Shown here piece by piece: positions 1 through 8,169 of a DNA stretch of 64,000 bases. A model generated the notes under the pieces. The model did not search any database, had not been told where the DNA came from, and saw nothing but the letters and a program-made list of their open reading frames with translations. The position numbers and the translations under genes are program-made. The DNA is from Flavobacterium sp. HSC-32F16 (GTDB taxonomy: Bacteria > Bacteroidota > Bacteroidia > Flavobacteriales > Flavobacteriaceae): positions 124,001 through 188,000 of the forward strand of contig NZ_JALKAC010000009.1 in assembly GCF_024171645.1 (NCBI RefSeq), in the 5' to 3' direction. How positions within the stretch are numbered: the stretch's first letter is position 1; each line of letters starts with the position of its first letter.

Positions 1-236
1 ACTTCTTGTATAATCTGCTTATTTCAGATTAATTTCAATCACTAATCCAAAATTAAATTTAAAAATAATACCAGATATCGTCTTTCATTAATCATATCTA
101 GAAACGTAATTAGTTGGTAACAAGTATATTGATTATATAAGAAAATAATTATATTTTACTTGTTTATTTTTTACCGATTAATTATAAATTGTAAGAAAAA
201 ATGTATCTTTAAAACGAAAATAAATCTTACAATTTT

Positions 237-1397
237 ATGACTTTAGGTAAAATCTTAAATGATTTTGGAGAGATTAAACACTTTATTTATGAAATCCAAA
301 AAGGAGATACTCCTGAATCAGTTGCTGATAAACTTGAAATGACATTATATGAGCTTAGATCTTATCATAATTTTAATTGTATTGAAAATATAGATGTAAT
401 AAATGCCGGTTTTCCAAGTCATCTAGGGTTTCTTCTTTTAAATCCGAAAAGTACTGGATCAAACAAAGAGCAGGAAGAATTGAAGCCTGTAAAAGTAGTT
501 TTTGATAATGAGTTTACGATACCTTTCAGTCACGTTATAGGTAAAAACAGCTATAAGGTATTTTTAGCTGTAGAGAATGATAAACAATTACAATCTGTTA
601 GTTATAAGGTTAGTGTTGAGTTTATTAAAAGAGATAAAAATGGATACTCCTTATTTGAAATTGATAGAGTGTCTAAAGTGTTTTTAAATAACAATGTCAT
701 AGAAAAGATAGTAGATACTGTTGCTGAAGAGGTTTCAACTATTTTGTACCCTTTATTAATTGTTGTTAATCCAGAAGGAAAATGGGTTGATATTCATAAT
801 TTTAATGATATAGTTGAACGTTGGACTGAAAAGAGAAAAAAAATTGCAGAAACTAAAGAAGGTATTGTGATCAATAAATATTTTAATACTGTCGATTTTA
901 TTTTAGAGAATCCTGATAATCTGCTGAAAAATGTATCAGATGATTGGTTTTTAAATATGTTTTTTAATGGAATTCACACTGGTTATACTTTAAATTTTTC
1001 TTTTACAAATCAGGCAGATTTCTCTCTTACACCTAAAGATGATGTACTACTATTTAATGTAACTCAAAAAATTAATGAATACTTAAATGATGCTGGCATG
1101 ATAGTAATCGAAAAAAAAGGATTGCTGGCTGATTGGTCTGAACAAACAACCCCATTTAACAATATATCATCTGGGAATTATCATTCTATTCATCATTTAA
1201 ATCCTAATTCCTATGCAATCGAAAATATAAGTCTGGAATGTGATATTCTGGGAGATTACCATAAAAAGGTCTTTGTCAAAATCTATAATCTTAATGATAC
1301 AAAGATTGTTCCTTATAATAAAAAAGAATCATTCTTTGTAGAAGAAAAGAAAAAAAAAGAAAGCTTTTTTAAAGACCTTTTTAAACTTCATTATTAA
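237..1397 (+). CDS. LysM-like domain protein, first gene of a T6SS-type effector cassette
   Basis: A 386-residue protein of unknown function. Residues about 15-60 resemble a LysM fold: a short strand, a GDT motif (GDTPESVADKL), then helices ending in an asparagine-rich turn. The remaining 320 residues match no family I can name. The C-terminus is strongly basic, rich in Lys-Glu and Phe. There is no signal peptide or membrane segment, so the protein is probably cytosolic, or loaded on or exported with a secretion apparatus. It lies 21 bp before a DUF4280 PAAR-like gene and a Tle1-type lipase gene, which suggests an adaptor or loading role for that effector. The gene looks more AT-rich than the housekeeping genes further right. 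The function is inferred from context only. Confidence 0.6.
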   Translation: MTLGKILNDFGEIKHFIYEIQKGDTPESVADKLEMTLYELRSYHNFNCIENIDVINAGFPSHLGFLLLNPKSTGSNKEQEELKPVKVVFDNEFTIPFSHVIGKNSYKVFLAVENDKQLQSVSYKVSVEFIKRDKNGYSLFEIDRVSKVFLNNNVIEKIVDTVAEEVSTILYPLLIVVNPEGKWVDIHNFNDIVERWTEKRKKIAETKEGIVINKYFNTVDFILENPDNLLKNVSDDWFLNMFFNGIHTGYTLNFSFTNQADFSLTPKDDVLLFNVTQKINEYLNDAGMIVIEKKGLLADWSEQTTPFNNISSGNYHSIHHLNPNSYAIENISLECDILGDYHKKVFVKIYNLNDTKIVPYNKKESFFVEEKKKKESFFKDLFKLHY

Positions 1398-1418
1398 ACA
1401 TAATTTAAGAAAACAATT

Positions 1419-1913
1419 ATGAGCGAAAAACATATTGTTGTAAATGGAGCCTCTTTAAAATGCAAATTTAGTGTTGAAGCGAAATTAGATAAATTAAAAG
1501 TCAATACACAAAGTAAACATTATGCAAATGATAAAGACGCTGAAAAAAAGCTGATTGCTACAGATAAAGAAATTGGTCAGACTTTAGATAAAAATACTTT
1601 TGGGAAATGTAAAATGCAGCCAAATGGTAGTGGTGATTATCTGCCATGTCAAGCTACCATTACAAAATGGAGTAATGTTTATGAAAAAATTACTTTATCT
1701 AACAAAGGAAAAATATTATTGGAAGATAGTAAAGGAACTTGTCCAATTGGCGGAACCGATTGTATTGAAATAACAAAACATGGGCAGTTAGCTGAGCCAA
1801 GTGAACAAAATTTTATGAAAGCAGATCCAGATATTCATAATCTAATAAATCCAATGTTTAATATGAGAGAGTTTCAAAATGAGTTAAATGGAATACCTGA
1901 AGTTGATAAATAG
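1419..1913 (+). CDS. DUF4280 PAAR-like protein (T6SS spike tip)
   Basis: A 164-residue protein with the hallmarks of DUF4280, the PAAR-like family of Bacteroidota: an N-terminal VVNGASLKC strand and cysteine-containing repeats (a PNGSGDYLPC turn near the middle and GTCPIGGTDC later) ending in a KHGQ strand. PAAR proteins cap the VgrG spike of type VI secretion systems and deliver attached effectors; that is family knowledge. The gene sits between the LysM-like gene and the lipase, with only 5 bp before the lipase start codon, so the two are almost certainly co-translated. The adjacent lipase is the likely cargo. No VgrG, Hcp or sheath gene is visible in the window, so the secretion machine would be encoded elsewhere. 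Confidence 0.75.
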   Translation: MSEKHIVVNGASLKCKFSVEAKLDKLKVNTQSKHYANDKDAEKKLIATDKEIGQTLDKNTFGKCKMQPNGSGDYLPCQATITKWSNVYEKITLSNKGKILLEDSKGTCPIGGTDCIEITKHGQLAEPSEQNFMKADPDIHNLINPMFNMREFQNELNGIPEVDK

Positions 1914-1918
1914 AAATT

Positions 1919-4012
1919 ATGAGTTTTTTTATAAAAGGGGAGACAAGGCCTATAATTGGTAAGAATGTGTATGTATTAATGTACACAAAGCAAAATAATG
2001 ATCAAGTAAAAAAAGGAGTACAATTATATGTTAATGATAAAGCTGATGTTCATAAAAATGTAGATGGTTCTAAAATTGTGAAGCAGCAATGGAAACTTTT
2101 AAAAAATGGAAAACTATTTTTTGATTTGGGTACAGATGGGAAAATCACTTTTAGTCAGGCAAGTTTAGGAAGCAATTATACAATTGTAGTAGATTTTTCA
2201 GATTCCCATGGAGCACAAGGCACAGCAAAGCTCAATATTACTCCAGTTGCAGGAACTCCAAGTATTGAGAATTTAAAATGGCAGGATGAATATTATCGTG
2301 ATCTTGAGGAAAAAAAAATAGGTTATTCTGATAATGTTCGCTTGTTTATTCATACTCTCAATATTCCTGTTGGAGACCGACTTGATGTAACTATTTGGGA
2401 AGATGAAGGAACAGATGGACATGGGAGCAGCTCTCGAAATATGGGAACTTATAAATCTTCGCCTGTAGATAAATATGGTAAAACCGAAATTTATTTTAAT
2501 AACATAAAAGTATATCAAAAAATACTGAATGATAAAGATTTTAGAGATGAAAATGAACATGAATTTTATGCTCAGGTAAAATACAAAGGAAAAATAGATA
2601 CCTATAAAGATACAATACAATTGAAAATTGTAAATGATCTTAAAAAAATGGTTGAACCGCCTAAAAATAATAGTGTTGTAAAGGTTTCTGCTCCATACAA
2701 GCAAAAGAAACCAGAAAATAAAATAGGAGTAAAAGTAACTCTTAATGTTTTTTTTGACGGGACTAAAAACAACATGAAAAATACTCAAGCTAGATTAGCT
2801 TATGAAAAGAAGAAAAAAGGAATAATATTAACTCCAGAGGAAGAAATAGGAGCAAAAGCTTTTGTTAAAAATAAAGAAGAAGGAAGTAGTTATGATAATT
2901 ATTTTTCAAATGTTGCAATTATGAAAACAATAAATATCATGGATTTGAATGAACGAATCATTCCTATTTATATCGAGGGAGAAGGAACAACAAACGAAAA
3001 GAAGGATGATACTATGGGATATGCTTTTGGTAGTGGTGATGTATCAGGCATTCCTGTAAAGGTTCGTAAAGCTTTTAATCAAATACAAACTGAAATAGAT
3101 AGTTTAAAAAAGAAAAAATATATAACATCAAATCAGTTTATAAATGAAATAGATGTAAATGTTATCGGTTTTAGTAGAGGTGCAACAGCAGCACGGCATT
3201 TTTTGTCGCAAAGAAGAAAATTACAAGATTTGTATAATATTGAATCAAATAAGTTCATAATAAATTTTGTAGGTTTATTTGATACAGTTTCTTCGTACGA
3301 AGAAGAGGGCCGTTTTGCAAAAGTCGGTTCAGGATTGTCGCATAACTTTGATAACGATGTCGAAGAACTAAAATTAAAATTAGAAGGGAATGTAAAAAAA
3401 GTATTTCACCTTACTGCATATGATGAATACCGATATAACTTCTCTCTTACCAATATAAAAAGCTCTATTGATGCTGGAATAGGTTATGAGCTTTCTATAC
3501 CAGGGGTTCATAGTGATATTGGAGGTGGTTATGCAGAAATAGAAAATGAACGAAGAAGACTTCATTTAGAAAGTGGATACAATAATATAAAAGAAACTTT
3601 AATAAAAGAAGGCTGGTATGACGAGAAACAAATAGTTACGACAACAGTTCAAAGTGAAGGGTATCCTTATACGACGCATATGGCAAATCGAACTATACCT
3701 TTCTCGTATCAATTTATTCCATTAGCTATTATGGTAAGTTTAGCTGAAAAATATAAATTAAAATTTGAGAAAAAAGACATTGAAACTAAGGGGTTAAAAT
3801 ACAGTGTTCCAGAAGATTTAGCTGATACAAAAGAATTATTGTTAAATTTTGCTTTAGCAAATGATGGAGCACATTCTAAAGCAGTAACCCTAAAAACTGA
3901 AAAATTACATTTTGTACGGAAAAAGTATTTACATCGATCAACTTATGATGGACTAGGAATGGAAGGCAGGTATAAAGAAGGAAAACCTTCAAGAAAAATT
4001 ATTGAGGGTTAA
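1919..4012 (+). CDS. Tle1-type phospholipase effector with Ig-like N-terminal region (DUF2235)
   Basis: A 697-residue protein. Residues about 1-110 look like a beta-rich Ig/PKD-type module, and a second beta-rich segment follows to about residue 240. The catalytic alpha/beta-hydrolase domain starts near residue 272 with an FFDGT motif. It contains the nucleophile elbow GFSRG (about 417-421), an FDTVSS segment carrying the probable acid (about 453-460) and VHSDIGGGY carrying the probable catalytic His (about 529-537). This pattern is characteristic of DUF2235/Tle1 lipases, which hydrolyse membrane phospholipids after T6SS delivery. It follows the PAAR-like gene by 5 bp and is followed by two membrane-protein genes that could give immunity. 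There is no signal peptide, as expected for a T6SS cargo. The substrate is not determined. Confidence 0.75.
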   Translation: MSFFIKGETRPIIGKNVYVLMYTKQNNDQVKKGVQLYVNDKADVHKNVDGSKIVKQQWKLLKNGKLFFDLGTDGKITFSQASLGSNYTIVVDFSDSHGAQGTAKLNITPVAGTPSIENLKWQDEYYRDLEEKKIGYSDNVRLFIHTLNIPVGDRLDVTIWEDEGTDGHGSSSRNMGTYKSSPVDKYGKTEIYFNNIKVYQKILNDKDFRDENEHEFYAQVKYKGKIDTYKDTIQLKIVNDLKKMVEPPKNNSVVKVSAPYKQKKPENKIGVKVTLNVFFDGTKNNMKNTQARLAYEKKKKGIILTPEEEIGAKAFVKNKEEGSSYDNYFSNVAIMKTINIMDLNERIIPIYIEGEGTTNEKKDDTMGYAFGSGDVSGIPVKVRKAFNQIQTEIDSLKKKKYITSNQFINEIDVNVIGFSRGATAARHFLSQRRKLQDLYNIESNKFIINFVGLFDTVSSYEEEGRFAKVGSGLSHNFDNDVEELKLKLEGNVKKVFHLTAYDEYRYNFSLTNIKSSIDAGIGYELSIPGVHSDIGGGYAEIENERRRLHLESGYNNIKETLIKEGWYDEKQIVTTTVQSEGYPYTTHMANRTIPFSYQFIPLAIMVSLAEKYKLKFEKKDIETKGLKYSVPEDLADTKELLLNFALANDGAHSKAVTLKTEKLHFVRKKYLHRSTYDGLGMEGRYKEGKPSRKIIEG

Positions 4013-4023
4013 TAGTTGAAATT

Positions 4024-4305
4024 ATGAAAGTTAAAAATTTAAATAAAATGTCCGATCAAAATAAAAATAAGATATTATCATTATTACTAATCTTGTTAAT
4101 CTCTTTTTTATGCAGTTTTTTTTATTCAAGTGATTCAAATGGAGAAAAATTAATAACAACAATTCCTATTTTTACAATCTTATTTTCCTTATATGTTTAT
4201 GCATATGGATTAAAAAAAATATGGGCAAAAATTTTATTTACACTTCTTATTATAGCAAGCATAATTGTATTGTCATTAATTTGGTGTTTTTTACCACTTT
4301 GCTAA
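4024..4305 (+). CDS. Small three-segment membrane protein, possible immunity protein
   Basis: A 93-residue hydrophobic protein with three probable membrane helices (about residues 17-34, 46-64 and 69-91) after a short basic N-terminus. It begins 11 bp after the lipase stop codon and so is probably in the same transcript. Its first residues (MKVKNLNK) resemble the start of the next protein (MKINNLNK), which suggests the two N-termini share an origin. I do not recognise the family. Position directly behind a toxic lipase makes a protective role plausible, but nothing in the sequence proves it. Confidence 0.5.
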   Translation: MKVKNLNKMSDQNKNKILSLLLILLISFLCSFFYSSDSNGEKLITTIPIFTILFSLYVYAYGLKKIWAKILFTLLIIASIIVLSLIWCFLPLC

Positions 4306-4333
4306 AGGAATGGGATCACATTAATTTAAAAAT

Positions 4334-5521
4334 ATGAAAATAAATAATTTAAACAAAATTTACATTTTAATAGTGATAACACTATTAGTAATATTATTAA
4401 AGGATGTCTATAATGTATGCAAGGAAAGTGGTATGCTAATATTTAACAAGGAAGAGAAAAAAGAAATGCTAATAAAAACAGAAAAATTCGGATGGTTAGC
4501 AGCTGCAGGTGCAGGCGAAGAATATCCAATGGAAATTGTAAGTGGAAGCTTTATTGCCTCTGACGGCAGTGCACAATGGATACCAAGCAGAGAAGTTTTG
4601 AAAGCCGGCTGGGGTAATAGTAATGGTAGTTGGGTTGTAGGTGATGAATTGAGAAAAGTACCAGAACGCATGATATTAACTTGGCTTTCTTATGCAGAAA
4701 ATAAATTTTTTACTGGCGAATTTGAGCTTCCACAGCAAAAAATGTACGAATTGTTTAAGCAAAATTATGGGAAAGGAATTCATCCTGACGGATCAGAATT
4801 TGATTTAAAATTTTCAGAACTTACAGTTGGATTAGCCCCAAAAGGTTTGGTAACTTTATGGATTAGTGGTTTTGCACAGATAGAAATAGGGACATATCAA
4901 GCACACGAAACAAATATTGAATGGGAAAATTTTTACAGAGGAGAAGCTAAAAGAGAAGTTGTAATAAAAAGTTATCAAAATGATATGCTTCCTTTTGTAC
5001 AAGATGAAATAACACACAACAAAATAAATAATATTTATTGGAAAGATTTATTAGAAAGGTATAAATATTCAATAAACTTTAATAAAACAGAACAATACAA
5101 AATATATGATTATGAGATTTGGTTTATTAATCATGAATCTGTCGATACTAAGAGCAATGATTTGAATTATATTTTAAAATCTCAAATATTAAAAGCTATT
5201 CCTGGAAATATGGTGTTGTTTCTAAAAGATAATTTTGGGCGAAAGCTTGAGGTTCGTATTGATCTCTGTGTTCCTAAAGAAAAAAAAATAGAAGAAAATT
5301 TATCACTGGTTGAGGAACGTAATAAAAATCTAGAGCTGATAAAAGTTTTTAAAACATTTTATGCTCAAAATGAAAATGTTGAATTGTATATTAAATTCAA
5401 TAAAGAAATTGTGAAAAGTAACATCTACAAGCCGGTTTATTCAGGTAAAGTTTTTCTAAAATCATCAACATCAGAAGTTGAAATACCTAACTCTACAGTA
5501 GCAGTTTATGATGCTGATTAA
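4334..5521 (+). CDS. DUF2931-like membrane-anchored protein, candidate lipase immunity protein
   Basis: A 395-residue protein with one N-terminal membrane anchor (about residues 9-27). The rest is predicted to lie outside the cytoplasm. Residues about 50-200 carry the DUF2931 pattern: a PMEIVSGSF strand, a W-rich region, then HPDGS followed by a LTVGLAPKGLVTLWISG block. Proteins of this family are often encoded beside Tle1-type effectors in Bacteroidota and Proteobacteria, so immunity against the upstream lipase is a reasonable inference, but it is not shown here. The C-terminal third (about 300-395) is acidic and lysine-rich with no recognised domain. The gene ends the cassette just before a bidirectional terminator. 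Confidence 0.6.
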   Translation: MKINNLNKIYILIVITLLVILLKDVYNVCKESGMLIFNKEEKKEMLIKTEKFGWLAAAGAGEEYPMEIVSGSFIASDGSAQWIPSREVLKAGWGNSNGSWVVGDELRKVPERMILTWLSYAENKFFTGEFELPQQKMYELFKQNYGKGIHPDGSEFDLKFSELTVGLAPKGLVTLWISGFAQIEIGTYQAHETNIEWENFYRGEAKREVVIKSYQNDMLPFVQDEITHNKINNIYWKDLLERYKYSINFNKTEQYKIYDYEIWFINHESVDTKSNDLNYILKSQILKAIPGNMVLFLKDNFGRKLEVRIDLCVPKEKKIEENLSLVEERNKNLELIKVFKTFYAQNENVELYIKFNKEIVKSNIYKPVYSGKVFLKSSTSEVEIPNSTVAVYDAD

Positions 5522-5538
5522 GAATGCTTTGATAATAA

Positions 5539-5564
5539 AAAACTATTTCATTTGAAATAGTTTT
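5539..5564. terminator. Bidirectional rho-independent terminator
   Basis: A perfect 12-bp stem (AAAACTATTTCA / TGAAATAGTTTT) with a 2-bp gap in the sequence, followed by a T run on the plus strand and by a T run on the minus strand. It lies between the convergent DUF2931-like and M20 genes and abuts the stop codon of the latter. Confidence 0.7.
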
Positions 5565-6851
5565 TTATTTGCCTCTCTCAAACAGTAACGAAGAAAACGT
5601 TCTAACCCCAGTTCTAATACATTCTTCATCAACTTCAAAATTTGGAGCATGATTCATGGCTGTGATTCCTTTTTCGAAATTAGAACCTCCAAGCAAGAAA
5701 TAAACTCCGGGTATTTTTTGCTGAAAATAAGCGAAATCATCATTAAAATAAGGAACTTGTCCGTAATCAGGTGTAATAAAACCCTTTCCGTAAATAGTGT
5801 CCAGCGTATTTATTGAATTGCGTGTTAAATTAGGAGGGTTTAAAACCGTTGGATTTTCTTTTATGAAAGAAACAGACAGCAGTTGAGAACCGTAATTACT
5901 GTCTTTTATTATCTGTTCGACACTAGGTATTATATTTTTTATTTTATCAGCATCGGTCTCATATAGTTCTGCATTCATGTGAAACGAATCATTTTTAGAA
6001 TAAGTTCTAAATTTTTCATCAGCAATTAAATAGTCTTTGAATATCGTGCTTGGATTAGCTAATCCAATTTTAGGATCTATAATAGACTGGATTTCCCAGG
6101 GTTTACTGCCATTATTAGATCGAACTAAAGAGTTACGAATTTTCGATGTAAGTTCTTTTATTTCTTCCCCAGATAATGCATTTTTAAATCGTATGTTTAT
6201 CTCTTTTTGGTAAGCATACATTTCATTTGCTTTTACCATTATTTGTCCTGCAGGAAGTGCCGTAACATGCAGGGAATAAATCTCATCGAGTTTAAATTGC
6301 TCGAATTTTTTATTTTCGGCAATTCTTTTTGCACCAATAAATGTTTCTTCTTCAGGCTGAAAAATAAAATAAACCGTACCTCGAAGTGACTTTTTGTTTT
6401 TTGCCAGAACTTCTGCAATTCCTATTGCAACGGCCATATGTACGTCGTGACCACAGCCGTGCTGAACACCTTTTACTTTAGATTTAAAATCAGATGGATC
6501 AGGGAAATCATTAGGGAGGGCATCCATATCGGCTCGCCAGGCGATATTTTTTCCTTTTTTATCTCCTTTTAAAATACCTATAACACCATAGCCGTAAATC
6601 TCTGTTTCGACTTGAAGGCCTAAATCCAATAAATGCTTTTTGATAACTTCCTGAGTTCTTTTTTCTTTGCCGGCAAGTTCTGGGTTTTCATGAAAATCCC
6701 GTCGAATCTGAACAAGCTTGTCGAAGATTTTATCTGTTTCAAACTGAATAGATTCGTGTACAGTCAATTTACTTTTTGGTTTTTGCCCGTAAGCAATAGG
6801 CGTACAAAATGTACTCAAAATAAGTAATGTTAATAGAATTTGTTTATTCAT
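5565..6851 (-). CDS. M20-family amidohydrolase/metallopeptidase, exported
   Basis: A 428-residue protein with a Sec signal peptide (residues 1-22, ending AYGQ). The M20D amidohydrolase signature is clear: RRDFHENPEL near residue 50, RADMDALP near 107, the metal-binding QHGCGHDVHMA near 130 and PEEE near 168. Proteins of this group hydrolyse N-acyl amino acids or related amides, using a pair of divalent metal ions. The signal peptide places it in the periplasm or outside, unlike cytosolic hippurate hydrolases. It is divergent from the VanX-like gene, with about 95 bp of shared AT-rich promoter region. The substrate cannot be told from sequence. Confidence 0.85.
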   Translation of the reverse strand: MNKQILLTLLILSTFCTPIAYGQKPKSKLTVHESIQFETDKIFDKLVQIRRDFHENPELAGKEKRTQEVIKKHLLDLGLQVETEIYGYGVIGILKGDKKGKNIAWRADMDALPNDFPDPSDFKSKVKGVQHGCGHDVHMAVAIGIAEVLAKNKKSLRGTVYFIFQPEEETFIGAKRIAENKKFEQFKLDEIYSLHVTALPAGQIMVKANEMYAYQKEINIRFKNALSGEEIKELTSKIRNSLVRSNNGSKPWEIQSIIDPKIGLANPSTIFKDYLIADEKFRTYSKNDSFHMNAELYETDADKIKNIIPSVEQIIKDSNYGSQLLSVSFIKENPTVLNPPNLTRNSINTLDTIYGKGFITPDYGQVPYFNDDFAYFQQKIPGVYFLLGGSNFEKGITAMNHAPNFEVDEECIRTGVRTFSSLLFERGK

Positions 6852-6946
6852 TTTAAAAACGGAATCTTGAATTAGGAAGCTTTTAAGTCAAACGAATTTA
6901 ATTATAATTTATATATTTACTTAAATAAAGACAAAATTATAACTTC

Positions 6947-7600
6947 ATGTTACATTTTATTAAAACTTCCGTTTTTTTTATTGCTGTTTTTGGGATAAAT
7001 TCTGCGAAAGCACAAAACGAAACTTATACAGAACCCGTAGAACATAAAATTGAAGACACCACTTTTGTTAATCTAAAAGACTATAGCAAAGATTTTGTCT
7101 ATGATATGAAATATGCAACAGAAGACAATTTTTTAAAAGCCAAAGTGTACGATTGTGCTGAATGTTTACTACGATTGAAAACAGTAAAAGCTTTAGTTGC
7201 GGCTAATAAGGAATTTATTAAAAAAGGCTATAAAATTAAACTTTACGATTGCTATAGACCTTTATCGATTCAGAAGAGAATGTGGGAAATTGTATCGAAC
7301 CCCAAATATGTGGCCGATCCAAAAAAAGGCTCCATCCACAATAGAGGAGGAGCCGTTGATATTTCGTTAGTCGATGTTAACGGAAAAGAGTTGGAAATGG
7401 GAACTGCTTTTGATTTTTTTGGACCAGAAGCAGCTCATAATTATACCAATTTGTCTAAAAAAGTTTTATCTAATCGAAAGTTTTTGAAAAAGATAATGAT
7501 AGAAAATGGTTTCAATTCATTTGATTCGGAATGGTGGCATTATAACTTAAAAGCAGGTTTAAAAGATGCCGTTTCTAATCAAAAGTGGAATTGCAATTAA
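6947..7600 (+). CDS. D-alanyl-D-alanine dipeptidase, VanX/DdpX type (M15D)
   Basis: A 217-residue protein with a signal peptide (about 1-22, ending AKAQ). It carries the zinc-peptidase signature of M15D: DCYRP with Arg104, the zinc ligands His131 and Asp138 in IHNRGGAVDIS, and EWWH with Glu195 and His198. The family splits D-Ala-D-Ala; in most bacteria it recycles cell-wall dipeptides rather than causing vancomycin resistance, and no vanH or vanA partner is present here. The signal peptide indicates periplasmic action. It ends exactly one base before the end of the convergent gene at 7601, leaving no room for a terminator between them. Confidence 0.85.
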   Translation: MLHFIKTSVFFIAVFGINSAKAQNETYTEPVEHKIEDTTFVNLKDYSKDFVYDMKYATEDNFLKAKVYDCAECLLRLKTVKALVAANKEFIKKGYKIKLYDCYRPLSIQKRMWEIVSNPKYVADPKKGSIHNRGGAVDISLVDVNGKELEMGTAFDFFGPEAAHNYTNLSKKVLSNRKFLKKIMIENGFNSFDSEWWHYNLKAGLKDAVSNQKWNCN

Positions 7601-8167
7601 TTACTCCACACATCTTATATTTTCCATGAAATACGTATTCGGATGCGTTACTTTACCTGTTAATTCAGAAGTAAGGTCTCTTTTTACGATATAATCTTCA
7701 ATATTCGTAAGATATTTAACGCGCATAATTGATATTGGCGATTTTTTAAGCTCTTCATAATTATCTTTCATAAACATAAAGATTCCTGTATTGATTCGGT
7801 TATCAAAACCTTTGTCATCACGTACAAGAGTACCACAGCTTTCAGCATCAATATGAAGCAGTGTTACAATTTTTCCGTTTTCTAATTGAAGAAAGATTTT
7901 TGAATTTTTATCAAAGCAGTTGGCTTTTATAAAATCTTTGCTTTTTTGAATATTCTGTAAATTTAAAGTCGGAAGACCATCCGTTTGTGCCAGCGAAAAG
8001 AAAACATAGTTAAACGAACCGCCAAAGTATTTTTCGCTCATTAAATACTCGTTAGTTACTTTATAAGATCCAATAGAGTCTGTTACATTCACGCTGTATT
8101 CGCATGCTTTTTGGGAAAATGCTGTAAAGGTTAATAAAAAAAGAGTTAATGTAATTAGTTGTTTCAT
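7601..8167 (-). CDS. Exported protein of unknown function
   Basis: A 188-residue protein starting at MKQLITLT, with a clear signal peptide cleaved near FSQ (residue about 18). An upstream in-frame start at 8188 would overlap the preceding gene and spoil the signal peptide, so I chose 8167. The mature part has two conserved-looking cysteines near its ends and no motif that I recognise. It begins 2 bp after the stop of the methyltransferase gene and is probably translated from the same mRNA. It is likely periplasmic. Confidence 0.6.
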   Translation of the reverse strand: MKQLITLTLFLLTFTAFSQKACEYSVNVTDSIGSYKVTNEYLMSEKYFGGSFNYVFFSLAQTDGLPTLNLQNIQKSKDFIKANCFDKNSKIFLQLENGKIVTLLHIDAESCGTLVRDDKGFDNRINTGIFMFMKDNYEELKKSPISIMRVKYLTNIEDYIVKRDLTSELTGKVTHPNTYFMENIRCVE

Positions 8168-8169
8168 TT

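Noticed and set aside
1..236. Possible end of another gene or a promoter at the left window edge
   Set aside because: No open frame and no perfect -7 box with a partner are visible; only AT-rich DNA is seen.
2273..2788. Long antisense open frame (about 170 codons) inside the lipase gene
   Set aside because: It lies wholly inside the well-supported lipase gene, its product is low-complexity (Phe, Ile, Tyr-rich) as expected from reading AT-rich coding DNA backwards, and it has no family match.
6947..7600. Vancomycin resistance role for the VanX-like protein
   Set aside because: It has a signal peptide and no vanH or vanA neighbour, and the organism is Gram-negative; a peptide-recycling role is more likely.
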